Shown: piece by piece, positions 20,253 to 29,883 of the stretch
Numbering within the stretch: position 1 is the stretch's first letter
Layout: each line of letters begins with the position of its first letter
Assembly (NCBI RefSeq): GCF_900637185.1
Contig: NZ_LR134352.1
Span: 372,001 to 436,000 of the forward strand
DNA from: Nocardia asteroides
Lineage (GTDB): Bacteria; Actinomycetota; Actinomycetes; Mycobacteriales; Mycobacteriaceae
Length of the DNA: 64,000 nt
Direction of reading: 5' to 3'
Program-made: the position numbers and the translations under genes
Notes under the pieces: model-generated
Database searches by the model: none
The model's input: only the letters and a program-made list of their open reading frames with translations
What the model was told of the DNA's origin: nothing

Positions 20253-20383
20253 GTACTTGCCCCGGCGCGGGTAACAGCGCCCCCCTGGCAACCGACAGAC
20301 CGGGTGGGATGTCGGGTACACCCCGGCGGCCTCGCTCCACCACACGTATACGTCCCCCAGAGTCCTGCGAACGAGGTTGTCCC

Positions 20384-22198
20384 ATGACAGAGCGTTTGGC
20401 GCTCGGCATCACTGTCGGCGCGGCGAATTCGACAGCCGCGGCCACGACGTCCGACGGCGTCGAGACCACCTTCGCCTCGCATCGCAGCGCCCTGCTACTC
20501 GGCGCCGACGGCTCGGTGGGCTTCGCCGACGCGACCAGGCACGCGCGCGGCGTGCTGGTCGACGACTATCTGTCACGCGTGGGCGACCCGGTGGAACTGC
20601 TGGCAGCGGACGGTTCCGAGCACGACGCGGCCGACCTCGTCGCCACCGCGACCCGCGCCCTGGCCACCGAGTTGGCCGGTGCCGCAGCGGAGTCCACGGA
20701 TCAGACCGGCATCGTCGCCTGCTGCCCGGCGTGGTGGCCGGAGCAGACCGTCGAGACCCTGCGCGACGCGCTCGCGCGCGCGGGCCTGCCCGAGGTGACG
20801 CTGGTGCCGGAGCCGCTGGCCGCGCTGCGCCGCTACGAGATGGAGAACGGCCTGCTCGACGACGGCGCCCTGGCCGTCTACGACCTCGGCGCGAGCGGGC
20901 TGACCGTGACGCTGCTACGCACCGGCGAGCAGGCCGGACTGCTCGGCACCCCACTGCACAGCACCGCCGTGGCGGGCTCGGAATTCGACCTGCTGACGAT
21001 GCGCTACGTCCTGGCAAACGCGCTCGACGGAAATGATCTGGATCCCTTCGACCCGGTTGTGGAACGGGAATTGGCGGCATTGCGCACGCGCTGCGGAATT
21101 GCGAAAGAAGAACTTTCCAGAATTACCGCGACCGTCGTTTCGGTGGGCGCGCTGCCCGGCGTCCGCACCGAACAGGTGCGGCTCACCCGCGGCGAACTCG
21201 AAGACCTGCTGCGTCCGCTGCTGCTCGACTCGATGAGCCTGCTCAGCGACGCGGTGCGGCGCGCGGGGCTCACCACCGCCGACGTCAGCCGGGTGCTGCT
21301 GGCCGGTGGCGGCGGCGCGATCCCCCTGGTCGCCGAGCTGATCTCCAGCGAGTTCGGGCTGCCGGTCACCGCCTGCGCCGACCCGTCGACGTGCGCGGCG
21401 CACGGCGCGGCCGAGATCGCCCTGGACGTGGCCGCGGTCTCGGTACCCACCGAGGCCATTCCGGTCCTGGCGCCGCGTACCCCGGTCGCCGACCCGCGGA
21501 CGCCGCCGCCCGCGCCGCTGGTCACCGAGCCGGCGCTGCCGCAGGCCGAGCCCGCGCGGACCCGGATGTTCACCGCCAAGCGTGCCGCGATCGTCGCGGC
21601 GGCCGCCGTGGCCATGGCCGCGGTGACCACCGGCACCCTCGCGATCGGCGGCATCACCCAGCCCTCCTCCACCCCGGACCCGGCCACCCCGACGAGCGTG
21701 GTGCCCGGCGCCGTCGCCTCGACCGGCGGTGCGTCCGGAACGCCGGGCGGCACCGATTCGACGGTCGCCGATCCGTCCCAGCCCGGCGCCCCCGGTACCG
21801 TCGCGCCCTCGGGCGCCGCCCCCGCCGGCACACCGGCTCCCGGCACCCCCGGCAGCGCGCCGACGCAGAACGGGCAGGCTCCGGCGGGCACGCCGGGCAC
21901 GCAGGCACCCGCCGGCACCCAGGCACCCGCAGGCGGACAACCCGCCCCGGCCGCTCCGCAGGGTGGCCAGTCACCCGCTCCGCAAGAGCCCGCGCCCGCC
22001 CCTGCTCCCGCACCGGCTCCGGCGCCCGCGCCCGCTCCGGCACCCGCACCCGCGCCTTCCCCCGCCCCGCGCCCGCAGCTCCCCAATGTGACCGTCGACC
22101 CCGGCGGCTTGCTCGACGGCGTCGGCGGCGCGGTCGACGAGACGCTCGAGTCGGGAACGCAGCTGCCCGGCCAGGTGCTGGGAGGTATCGGTGGCTGA
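20384..22198 (+). CDS. Hsp70-like membrane protein with Pro/Ala-rich C-terminal tail
   Basis: The first ~350 residues follow the Hsp70/actin-like ATPase fold: ALGITVGAANSTAAATT replaces the DnaK phosphate loop, VYDLGASGLTVTLLRTG resembles the DLGGGTFD loop, and VLLAGGGGAIPLV resembles the adenosine motif. The usual catalytic residues are only partly kept, and there is no substrate-binding domain. A single TM segment follows (about 400-425, RAAIVAAAAVAMAAVTTGTL). After it comes a ~180-residue Pro/Ala/Gly-rich tail that would be outside the membrane. A sensor or scaffold role in envelope stress is plausible from its place next to iniB and iniR. The ATG at 20384 follows GAGG at 7 bases. Its stop overlaps the start of the LuxR gene, so both are one operon. 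Confidence 0.75.
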   Translation: MTERLALGITVGAANSTAAATTSDGVETTFASHRSALLLGADGSVGFADATRHARGVLVDDYLSRVGDPVELLAADGSEHDAADLVATATRALATELAGAAAESTDQTGIVACCPAWWPEQTVETLRDALARAGLPEVTLVPEPLAALRRYEMENGLLDDGALAVYDLGASGLTVTLLRTGEQAGLLGTPLHSTAVAGSEFDLLTMRYVLANALDGNDLDPFDPVVERELAALRTRCGIAKEELSRITATVVSVGALPGVRTEQVRLTRGELEDLLRPLLLDSMSLLSDAVRRAGLTTADVSRVLLAGGGGAIPLVAELISSEFGLPVTACADPSTCAAHGAAEIALDVAAVSVPTEAIPVLAPRTPVADPRTPPPAPLVTEPALPQAEPARTRMFTAKRAAIVAAAAVAMAAVTTGTLAIGGITQPSSTPDPATPTSVVPGAVASTGGASGTPGGTDSTVADPSQPGAPGTVAPSGAAPAGTPAPGTPGSAPTQNGQAPAGTPGTQAPAGTQAPAGGQPAPAAPQGGQSPAPQEPAPAPAPAPAPAPAPAPAPAPAPSPAPRPQLPNVTVDPGGLLDGVGGAVDETLESGTQLPGQVLGGIGG

Positions 22199-24671
22199 CA
22201 TCGCCCTCGATACCTTCCCGAACGCCCGGACCGTCTTCCGCGAGCTCGACGCCGTCGACCACCAGCCGGTCCAGATCCTGATCCGCGGGCGAGCGGCGAC
22301 CGGCAAATCGGTCCTGCTCAACGCGGTGCGCGCGCATCTGCGTGGACGCGGGATCGCGGTCGCCGAGTCGGCCGACGACGGCGACGGCGTGCTCGTCCTC
22401 GACAACGTCCACGGTGCGGGCGACGCCGAACTGCGCGCGCTGGCCACGGCCGTCGAATCCGGGCGCTCGGTGGTGCTGGCCGGTCAGCCACGCCCGCACG
22501 ACGCCCGACTACGCGCCCTCACCGACGCGCTGGCCCGGCGCGGCCGCACGGTGGAACTGCGCGCGCTGGGCAGCGGCGACATCTCCACCTTCGCCAGGGA
22601 GCTCGGGATGGCGGTGGCCCCGCCGATCGCGCTGCAGATCCACCAGCTCACCGCCGGAGTTCCCGGCGGCGTCGTCGCGGCGCTGACCGCGGCCTGCTCG
22701 ACCAGCCTCGACCTGGGCGCGACCGCGGTGGAACAGGCGGTCGTGGCGTGGACGCGCGCACTGCTCGACACCGTCGAACCCGAACTGCTCGAAACTCTCG
22801 TCGTCGCCGCCACCGGCACCGGCTTGGACGCGACCGAGCTCACCGAGATCCTCGGCGTCGACAACAGCACCGCCCAGGAGCTGATCGATCGGGTCAGGGC
22901 GGGCGCGCTGGTCACCGACGCGGACCTGCTCCTCGCGCCCGCCGTCGGCCCGCTGCGGCGGCTGCTCGGCGACCGGCGCTACGTCGCGGTGCAGCGCCGG
23001 CTGCTCGCGACCCGCCTGGACGCGGGTCTGCTGCGGGACCGCACCGCGCTGCTGCTGGCCGAGTCGGGCGTCGTCGACGACCGGCTCGCCGAGTTCCTCT
23101 GCCAGTCCGCCGGCAAGTCCGGGCAGGCCGCGCGCTATTACGCCGCCGCGGCGGCCGCGGGCGCGCCCGTCGACTCGATCGCGGTCCGGTGGGCCGAGGC
23201 CGCCGCCGTCGCGGGCGACTCCGACACCGCCCTGCGGCTGGCCGAACCCCTGCTGACCGCGAACACCGCCGCGCATGCCGAGCTGGTCTCGGCGGTGCGG
23301 ATCTGCGCGGGCGTGCTCACCCGGCGTGGCCTGGTGAGCCGCGCGGCCGGGCTGTACATGTGGCTCGGACCCGACCGTGTCGGCGCCGACTGGGCGCCCG
23401 CCGCGACGGTGCTGACCCTGGCGGGCGATGTCGCGGGCGCGGCCCGCATGTCCGAGACCGCGCAGCACTGGCCGCCGACCGAGGCCGACGCGGGCGCGCG
23501 GCTCATCGCCAACGCCCTGTACGAGTCGCTCGATCCGCACGGCACGGGCACCTCGGCGGCGATCTCCGCGCTGATCCAGGCGGGCAACGCGGGCACCGGC
23601 GAGGACCGCTACCTGCCCTGCTCGGCCGTCTCGATCGCCACCCTGCTGTGCCTGGGCACCGGCGACCCGCGCCGCGCGGGCGACGCGCTGCGCCACACCA
23701 CCGGCGAGAGCGGCCAGCTCCGCGTGCTGACGGCCTGGACCGCGCTGCTCGGCGGCGACGAGCGTCGCGCCACCGCCCTGCTCGACGAGCTCGACATCGC
23801 CGCGCTCGAACCGCGCGATCAGCTCCTGGCGCACGCCCTCGCGGTGGGCCTGGCGCGTCGCGGCGGCGATCACGCGGCCCTGGCACGCGCCTGGCAGGAC
23901 GCCTGCCCGCTGTTCGACGCGCTCGAAGCCGACCTGCTGAGCCTGCTGCCGATCGGCGAGCTGTGGCTGGCCGGGCTCCGCCTGCGCGACGCGCGCCGGA
24001 TCGAACCGCTCGTCGACGCGGCGCGGGCGCTGCTGCGCAAGCTCGGCCGGGCGCCGGCCTGGGCCAACTCGTTCCACTGGTACGGCGTGCAGGCGGCGCT
24101 GGCCGACGAATCGCCGCGCGATCTCCTGCCGCACGCCAACGCGCTGAAGGTGGCCGCCGAGGCGGGCGACCAGCAGGCCGCCGCCCTGGCCGACGCGGGC
24201 CGCACCTGGGTGCTGGTCCTGCGCGGGCAGGTGGCCGCGGCCGAGGTGCAGGCCGCGGTGTCGGCCCTGGCCGAACTCGGCCTCACCTGGGACGCGGCCC
24301 GGCTGGCCAGCGAGGCCGCCCTCGCGGCGGGCGATTCCACCACCGCGACGGTGCTGCTCAAACTCGCCCGCTCGGTGCGTGCCCAGGCCCAGCCCGTCGA
24401 ACCGCGTCCGGTCCCCGCGCCCGCCGCGCACACACCGGCCGCACCGGCGCCGCACGCGGCCGAGCCCGCCACGCTCAGCGATCGCGAACGGGAGGTGGCC
24501 GAGCTGGTGCTGCTCGGGCTGACCTACCGCGAGATCGGCGCCCGGCTCTACATCTCGGCCAAGACCGTGGAGCATCACGTCGCCCGGATCCGACGTCGCC
24601 TCGGCGCACGTTCGCGCTCGGAGCTGCTGTCGATGTTGCGTGCGATGGGCCACGGTTCGCTGCTGGTATGA
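22191..24671 (+). CDS. iniR: LuxR-family ATPase-type transcriptional regulator, IniR-like
   Basis: The 826-residue protein has an N-terminal P-loop ATPase part (ILIRGRAATGKSVLL at about 29-43; VLVLDNVHG as Walker B), a long helical repeat region of LAL/MalT type, and a C-terminal LuxR helix-turn-helix (LSDREREVAELVLLGLTYRE, then ISAKTVEHHVARIRRRLG). In M. tuberculosis a LuxR-type regulator, Rv0339c (IniR), sits beside iniBAC and controls it. The position here, directly across from iniB, supports the same role. The GTG start overlaps the upstream Hsp70-like stop by 8 bases, with GGAGG just before it. A decayed copy of its own last ~40 codons follows directly downstream. The inducing signal is not visible. 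Confidence 0.8.
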   Translation: MADIALDTFPNARTVFRELDAVDHQPVQILIRGRAATGKSVLLNAVRAHLRGRGIAVAESADDGDGVLVLDNVHGAGDAELRALATAVESGRSVVLAGQPRPHDARLRALTDALARRGRTVELRALGSGDISTFARELGMAVAPPIALQIHQLTAGVPGGVVAALTAACSTSLDLGATAVEQAVVAWTRALLDTVEPELLETLVVAATGTGLDATELTEILGVDNSTAQELIDRVRAGALVTDADLLLAPAVGPLRRLLGDRRYVAVQRRLLATRLDAGLLRDRTALLLAESGVVDDRLAEFLCQSAGKSGQAARYYAAAAAAGAPVDSIAVRWAEAAAVAGDSDTALRLAEPLLTANTAAHAELVSAVRICAGVLTRRGLVSRAAGLYMWLGPDRVGADWAPAATVLTLAGDVAGAARMSETAQHWPPTEADAGARLIANALYESLDPHGTGTSAAISALIQAGNAGTGEDRYLPCSAVSIATLLCLGTGDPRRAGDALRHTTGESGQLRVLTAWTALLGGDERRATALLDELDIAALEPRDQLLAHALAVGLARRGGDHAALARAWQDACPLFDALEADLLSLLPIGELWLAGLRLRDARRIEPLVDAARALLRKLGRAPAWANSFHWYGVQAALADESPRDLLPHANALKVAAEAGDQQAAALADAGRTWVLVLRGQVAAAEVQAAVSALAELGLTWDAARLASEAALAAGDSTTATVLLKLARSVRAQAQPVEPRPVPAPAAHTPAAPAPHAAEPATLSDREREVAELVLLGLTYREIGARLYISAKTVEHHVARIRRRLGARSRSELLSMLRAMGHGSLLV

Positions 24672-24680
24672 GTCGACGGG

Positions 24681-24802
24681 CTGTACATTTCGGCCGAAAA
24701 CGGAGAGCATCACGTCGCGCGGATCCGACGCGGATCGGCGCGCGCGCACGATCGGAACTATTGTCAGTGCTCCGCGCCGGAGGACATGGTTCGCCGCTGG
24801 TG
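24681..24802 (+). pseudogene. duplicated, frameshifted fragment of the iniR 3' end
   Basis: The DNA at 24681-24802 is a diverged copy of 24546-24671, the end of the LuxR gene. Shared stretches include GAGCATCACGTCGC, CGGATCCGACG and the end GCTGGT followed by TGA. Small deletions break the frame, so no HTH is made. It is best explained by a tandem duplication of the gene end followed by decay. Confidence 0.75.
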
Positions 24803-24849
24803 AAGCTCGGGCGCGGACCGTCGTCGTCGCCCGAAGCGAGGTAAACCGG

Positions 24850-25959
24850 ATGGCCACTGGGGTCGGCCTGCGCATGGCCGATGACGAGTGCATCGCCGCG
24901 GTGGTCACCGAGGACGGCGCGGTGCGCAGCATCGCCCGCGAGTCGCTGCTGCACATGTCCGACGACGGCGACGCCGCGCTCGGCGGCCCGGCCCCGAGCG
25001 GACACGTGCACTCGATCTCCGGTTTCGTCCGCGCGATCGGTGATCCCGCGGGTATCGACGTCGACGGCGGCGAGGCCTACCGCGCCGAGGACCTGCTCGC
25101 GACGGCGATGTTCTGCCTCATCGACCTCACCACCGAACACCTCAGCGGCCCCGCCGAGTTCTACGCCACCCACCCGGCCGCCTGGACGCCGGAGATCGTG
25201 CGCGGTGTCCGCGAGGCCCTGGACTATCTGGGCCTGAAGTCGGTGGCGCTGCTCGGCGAGGACGAGCTGCCCCAGCCCGCCGCGGGCGCCGACCCCGGCC
25301 TCTCCTACGCGACGGCGGCGGCCCAGGCCGCGCTGGTCGCGGTGCTGGCGACACCGGCGGGCGCGACCCCGCCGGATCCGATCGTCACCGAGAACGCCAT
25401 GGTCGCCACCGATGTGATGCCCGCGCTGTCCCGGCCGGCCGCGACCGCGCAGGCGTATTCGGCCGCGATCCCGGCGACGGCGCAGCCGACGAAGGCGATG
25501 GCGCTCCCGGTGCCGCCGGTCGCCGAAGCGACCGCCGAGCCGACGCCGGAGCGCAGCAGGACCCCGCTGCTGATCGCCGCCGCCGCGCTCATCGGACTGC
25601 TGCTCGGCGGTGTCGCGGTGTCGGTGGTGCTGAGCGGTAACGAGACGACCCCGGCGCCGTCGATCTCCGACGCGCGCCCGGAATCGCCCACCGGCCAACC
25701 GAGCCCGACGCCCGTCGCCCCGCCGCCACCGCCCGCGACGGAGACGACCACCCGGCCCGCACCGACCACGACCGACGAGCCGAGCCCCGAACCCACGCCG
25801 TCGACCAGCACCGAAGCACCCCCGACGACGACACCGGAGCCGACCACCACCGCGCCGTCCACCACCCCCGGCCGCAGCACGACCCGCCCGTTGCTGCCGT
25901 TCCAGACCTACCCGCCGGGCTATCTCCCGTCGCCCCCGACGATTCCGGGCTGGGGCTGA
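24850..25959 (+). CDS. membrane protein with truncated Hsp70-like N-domain and Pro/Thr-rich tail
   Basis: The 369-residue protein starts with VGLRMADDECIAAVVTEDG. A later segment, YATHPAAWTPEIVRGVREAL, aligns with the Hsp70-like neighbour's PAWWPEQTVETLRDAL region. Only the first lobe of the ATPase fold seems present; the phosphate-2 and adenosine motifs are absent, so ATP binding is doubtful. One TM helix (about 240-262, PLLIAAAALIGLLLGGVAV) is followed by a ~105-residue Pro/Thr/Ser-rich exported tail ending in PTIPGWG. It follows iniR and its decayed copy, and probably belongs to the ini stress locus. The ATG at 24850 has GAGG ten bases upstream. Function unknown. Confidence 0.65.
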   Translation: MATGVGLRMADDECIAAVVTEDGAVRSIARESLLHMSDDGDAALGGPAPSGHVHSISGFVRAIGDPAGIDVDGGEAYRAEDLLATAMFCLIDLTTEHLSGPAEFYATHPAAWTPEIVRGVREALDYLGLKSVALLGEDELPQPAAGADPGLSYATAAAQAALVAVLATPAGATPPDPIVTENAMVATDVMPALSRPAATAQAYSAAIPATAQPTKAMALPVPPVAEATAEPTPERSRTPLLIAAAALIGLLLGGVAVSVVLSGNETTPAPSISDARPESPTGQPSPTPVAPPPPPATETTTRPAPTTTDEPSPEPTPSTSTEAPPTTTPEPTTTAPSTTPGRSTTRPLLPFQTYPPGYLPSPPTIPGWG

Positions 25960-26076
25960 TCCGATGCGGGGGTACGGTAACCGCGCCCGCTGCGCGCCCG
26001 TGCCCTAGAGTGATGCGCTGACCGACATCACTGCCGCCGGCGGTGGCCTCGGTCACTCGTGCGACGAAGGGATTTC

Positions 26077-27438
26077 ATGCGCAAGTTGGTGGCGCGTCGC
26101 GCCGCGGTCAAGGCAGCCTCCGCCGGTTTCGCCGCGACCGTTCTCCTGGCACCCCTACTCGGTTCCGGTATCGCCTCGGCCGAGCCCGCCGCGCCGGCGC
26201 AGCTCTCCGTCGACGCGCTGCCCGCCGAACTGGTGACGGCGATCTCGCGGGATCTGGGGATGACCCCGACCGAATATCTCGACCGTGCCGCCCGCGCCCA
26301 GCAGCTGCGCGACTACGCGACCACCTTCCGCTCCGAGCACCCCGACACCTTCGCCGGTGCCTGGATGACGCCGGAGGGCAAGGCCGTCGTCGCGGTCACC
26401 GACGCCGACACCGGCAAGATCGCCGCGGCCGACGGGTACCAGACCCACCTCGCCCCGATCTCGGCCGGCGGCCTGGAAGGCGCGCTGCTGCAACTGAGTC
26501 AGTGGATCGCGAGCCTGCCGCGCGAGATCTCCGAGCCGATCAGCTCGGTCGCCATCGACGCGCTCAACAGCCAGCTGGTGCTCAACATCGCCAACACCGG
26601 CACCGGCCATCTGCTGAACCTGCCCACCCTGATCGCCACCATCAAGGTGGTGCTCTCCCCCGGCGGCGGCGGTCCGGTCGAGCGCAAGCCGATGGGCGGC
26701 GACACCTACATCACCGCCACCAAGGACCTGCACGACGCGACCCTGCGCGGCGTCGACGTGTGCTCGTTCGGTTTCAACAGCACCGACGCCGCGGGCAACG
26801 CGCTCAACATCTCGGCGGGCCACTGCAACCCGAACATCGACAACGGCGGCACCGCACCGGTCTACGTGCCGAACGTGCGCGACATCCCGAACAGCCCCGA
26901 GGTCGGGGCCTTCGCCAAGTCGGTGCTCGGCGGGCCCGCGGCGCTGGACTACTCGGTCATCTCGCTGAACGAGCGCGCGGTCAACGCGGGCATGGACCAG
27001 CCGCGCGTGCGTGGCGCCAACGGCACCACGCTGGCCATCACCGGCACGGCCGACCCGGTCACCGGCGCCCCGGTCTGCAAAACTGGTCAATCGTCCACGT
27101 TCACCTGTGGTTTCGTCTCGGCGGACCGGGTGGAGACGCAGCTGTTCACGGCGGAGGGCGTCAGCAAGACCATCCGCGGCTTCGCCAGCACCGCCTGCAC
27201 CCTGGGCGGCGACAGCGGCGGCGCGATCGTCACCGGCACCCTCGCGCTGGGCATCACCAGCGGCTCCAACGCCGCCGAGGCGCCCAACTGCACCGAGGCC
27301 AACACCCAACTCGCCCCGTACGGCGGCACCGCCTCGCTCGGCGTGCCGATCCGGCCGATCCTGGCCGACATCGAGGCCACCTCCGGCGGGGGTCTGGGCA
27401 GCGGAATCGCGGTGCGCACCAAGCCGAACGCGGGCTGA
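26077..27438 (+). CDS. secreted S1-family serine protease with propeptide
   Basis: The 453-residue pre-pro-protease has a signal peptide (about 1-33, ending near IASAEP), a pro-region of about 150 residues of alpha-lytic/streptogrisin type, and a chymotrypsin-like domain. The triad is visible: His in NISAGHCNPN, Asp in ALDYSVISL, Ser in TLGGDSGGAIV. Cys pairs around the His and Ser indicate disulfides, as expected outside the cell. Streptogrisin-like enzymes cleave extracellular proteins after self-processing. GAAGGGA precedes ATG 26077. A paralogue with the same layout starts 93 bases downstream, so this is a tandem duplication. Confidence 0.87.
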   Translation: MRKLVARRAAVKAASAGFAATVLLAPLLGSGIASAEPAAPAQLSVDALPAELVTAISRDLGMTPTEYLDRAARAQQLRDYATTFRSEHPDTFAGAWMTPEGKAVVAVTDADTGKIAAADGYQTHLAPISAGGLEGALLQLSQWIASLPREISEPISSVAIDALNSQLVLNIANTGTGHLLNLPTLIATIKVVLSPGGGGPVERKPMGGDTYITATKDLHDATLRGVDVCSFGFNSTDAAGNALNISAGHCNPNIDNGGTAPVYVPNVRDIPNSPEVGAFAKSVLGGPAALDYSVISLNERAVNAGMDQPRVRGANGTTLAITGTADPVTGAPVCKTGQSSTFTCGFVSADRVETQLFTAEGVSKTIRGFASTACTLGGDSGGAIVTGTLALGITSGSNAAEAPNCTEANTQLAPYGGTASLGVPIRPILADIEATSGGGLGSGIAVRTKPNAG

Positions 27439-27530
27439 ATCAGCCCCGAGAAGCCGAACCGGACCGGGTGAGCGAAATCTCTTGCCCGGTCCGAGTAGGC
27501 ATAACCCCCGTGAGCCCATATAGTTCGATC

Positions 27531-28856
27531 ATGCTCCTGCCACGTATGGGTCGCACCCCGTCCGCGCGAAGCTCGAGAAGAGCTCGGAAGTCCGTGATCG
27601 CCGCGTCTGCGGCGATTCTGCTGTTCGGCCCCACGATGGCGGTTGCCGACGCGCAGCCCGAACCCGCCGCCGATCTGCCCGCCCAGCTGGTGCAGGCCGT
27701 CACCCGCGATCTGAAGATCTCGCCGGAGGAGTACCTGCGCCGCGCCGATGTCGCGCAGCAGGTCGCCGCGTTCTCCACCACCGCCCAGCGCCAGTTCCCG
27801 CAGGCCTTCGCCGGCGCCTGGCTCAACGACGCGGGCAACGCCGTCGTCGCGCTGGCCCAGGGCCCCGGCGCCGACCAGGCCCGCGAGGCCGCGTCCTCGG
27901 CCGGTTTCGAGGTCCGCAACGTCGCCAAGAGCGAGTCCGCGCTGCGCGGCGAGAAGACCGCGTTCGAGAACTGGCTGGCCGCCGCGCCGCCGGAGGTCGC
28001 CGCCCTGGTGCGTGGCGTCGTCATCGATCCGGTGAACAACGCGATCGCGGTGCGCGTGGACCAGGCCGGTCTGCCGCTGCCCAGCTTCATCGACCCGTCC
28101 CGCGTCGTGGTCACCGCGCCGCCGGTGGCGGGCGAGCGGGTCGACCTGACCGCCACCCCCGTGGCCGGTGACGGCAACGGCGCGCTGGCCGGCGGCGACG
28201 GCTACGCCTCGGTGGTCGGCCGCAGCTCGCTGCGCTGCTCGCTGGGCTTCAACGGCACCGACCGCGGCGGCAACGTCATCAACATCACCGCGGGCCACTG
28301 CAACCCCGACATCGGCTCGGCCGGCACCGGCAGCGCCGCGGCCGTCTACGAGCTCAACGGCGACAAGGCGGGCGCCCAGCTGGGCACCTTCCAGAAGTCG
28401 GTGCTCGGCGAGCAGGACTACTCGATCATCCGGGTCAACGACAACGCGCGTGCCCGGTTCGAGAACAACCTGGTCCGCGTCCCGGGCAACGCCCCGATCG
28501 CGGTCGACGGTGTGGCCACCCCGGTGGTCGGCGCTCCGGTCTGCAAGTCCGGCTCGCGCACCGGTTTCAGCTGCGGCATCATCAACGGCGTCGACCAGAC
28601 CGTGCAGGTCGGCGACCGTCAGCTCACCCAGAGCTTCTCGGCCAACATCTGCGCCCTGCCCGGTGACTCGGGCGGCGCGATCGTGACCGGTCGCCTGGCG
28701 CTCGGCATCTCCAGCGCGTCGTCGGTCGCCGACTACCCGATCTGCGAGATCCCGAACATCATCGGTGCCATCACCGGCGACGTCCCGCAGCTGTTCGCGC
28801 AGCCGCTGAGCGTGGTCCTGTCGGACAACCCGGGTCTGGCGGTCCGTACCAACTGA
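27531..28856 (+). CDS. secreted S1-family serine protease, tandem paralogue
   Basis: The 441-residue protein repeats the design of the preceding gene: Arg-rich signal peptide ending near AVADAQPEP, a pro-region (about 45-220) and a chymotrypsin-like domain. Triad: His in NITAGHCNPD, Asp in GEQDYSIIRV, Ser in ALPGDSGGAIVTG. It should be an exported, self-maturing protease. The start is uncertain. ATG 27531 lies seven bases after a -10-like TATAGT (27519-27524), so a leaderless mRNA is possible; GTG 27510 and ATG 27546 are alternatives. A strong terminator follows. Confidence 0.85.
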   Translation: MLLPRMGRTPSARSSRRARKSVIAASAAILLFGPTMAVADAQPEPAADLPAQLVQAVTRDLKISPEEYLRRADVAQQVAAFSTTAQRQFPQAFAGAWLNDAGNAVVALAQGPGADQAREAASSAGFEVRNVAKSESALRGEKTAFENWLAAAPPEVAALVRGVVIDPVNNAIAVRVDQAGLPLPSFIDPSRVVVTAPPVAGERVDLTATPVAGDGNGALAGGDGYASVVGRSSLRCSLGFNGTDRGGNVINITAGHCNPDIGSAGTGSAAAVYELNGDKAGAQLGTFQKSVLGEQDYSIIRVNDNARARFENNLVRVPGNAPIAVDGVATPVVGAPVCKSGSRTGFSCGIINGVDQTVQVGDRQLTQSFSANICALPGDSGGAIVTGRLALGISSASSVADYPICEIPNIIGAITGDVPQLFAQPLSVVLSDNPGLAVRTN

Positions 28857-28887
28857 TCGCGGTTTCCCCTCGGCACTGAGCAGCCTG

Positions 28888-28922
28888 GAAAAGGCCGGTA
28901 GCGTTGCGCTACCGGCCTTTTC
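28888..28922 (+). terminator. intrinsic terminator after the protease pair
   Basis: A perfect 16-bp stem, 28888-28903 pairing with 28907-28922, has a three-base TTG loop. It carries A-rich and T-rich ends (GAAAAGG/CCTTTTC), so it can work in both directions. Confidence 0.85.
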
Positions 28923-28977
28923 CGCGTCCGGGGGTGGTTCGGTACCGCCCCGCCGCGCTGTCGCGCATGCTGGAGGC

Positions 28978-29826
28978 ATGTGTTTGGTTCTGCTCGCGTG
29001 GCGGGCGCACCCGGAGTACCGGCTGATCGTGGCCGCCAATCGGGACGAGTTCTACACCCGCCCCACCGAGTCGCTGCGGCGCTGGCCCGGCGAGCCCGGG
29101 CTGCTGGCCGGTCGTGATCTCGGCGCGCCGACGCCGGGCACCTGGCTGGGTCTGCGCACCGACGCGGCGCGCTTCGCCGCGGTCACCAATGTCCGTAATC
29201 CCCAGGACACCCCGGCCCGGCCGCGTTCCCGGGGCGCACTGCTGATGGACTACCTGCGCGGCGCCGCCACCCCCGCCGCCTATCTCGCCGGGATCGCCGC
29301 GGCACCCGACGCGTACGTGGGCTACAACCTGCTGGTCAGCGATCTGCGAAGCCTGTGGTGGCAGTCCAACCGCAGCGGCGCGGGCCCGCTCGAACTGTCG
29401 CCCGGGCTGCACGCGCTGTCCAATGCCGCGCACCTGGCGTCGCTGCCCGGATCCATCCACAGCGATCCCCAGGCCGCGACCGTCGTCGGTGCGGGCGCGC
29501 CACCGTCCTGGCCGAAGATCGACACCGGCCTGGCCGGCCTGCGCGACATCGTCGCCACCGCACCCGATTCGGTCGACGACTATTTCGCCCTGCTCGCCGA
29601 CCGCACCGAGGCCACCGACGACCTGCTGCCGCGCACCGGCATCCCGCTAGAGTTCGAACGCGCCGTCTCGGCCCGCTTCGTCGCCCACGACCTGCACGGC
29701 ACCAGGGCGAGCACAGTCCTGCTCGTCCGCGAGGACGGTCACTTCACCATGGCCGAGCACACCTTCGGGCGGCACGGGGCCGTCGAGGGCACGGAAACAC
29801 TGTCTGGTGTGGTCGCCGTGCCCTGA
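28978..29826 (+). CDS. NRDE/TANGO2-family protein
   Basis: The 282-residue protein starts [20 protein letters not shown] followed directly by NRDEFY, the signature that names the NRDE family (TANGO2 in animals). Cys2 at the N-terminus is conserved in the family and may become the free N-terminal residue, as in Ntn hydrolases. Other family marks are GTWLGLR and [10 protein letters not shown]. The biochemical role is unsettled; animal TANGO2 has been tied to haem or lipid handling. There is no signal peptide. It sits alone between two terminators. Confidence 0.85.
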   Translation: MCLVLLAWRAHPEYRLIVAANRDEFYTRPTESLRRWPGEPGLLAGRDLGAPTPGTWLGLRTDAARFAAVTNVRNPQDTPARPRSRGALLMDYLRGAATPAAYLAGIAAAPDAYVGYNLLVSDLRSLWWQSNRSGAGPLELSPGLHALSNAAHLASLPGSIHSDPQAATVVGAGAPPSWPKIDTGLAGLRDIVATAPDSVDDYFALLADRTEATDDLLPRTGIPLEFERAVSARFVAHDLHGTRASTVLLVREDGHFTMAEHTFGRHGAVEGTETLSGVVAVP

Positions 29827-29832
29827 CACGCG

Positions 29833-29865
29833 GAAGGCCCCGCTCCGGATCGGAGCGGGGCCTTC
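29833..29865. terminator. bidirectional terminator between the NRDE gene and the convergent secreted protein gene
   Basis: A perfect 15-bp stem, GAAGGCCCCGCTCCG (29833-29847) with CGGAGCGGGGCCTTC (29851-29865), has a GAT loop. It lies between two convergent stops and can serve both. Confidence 0.8.
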
Positions 29866-29883
29866 GCGGTAATGAAAGCGGGT

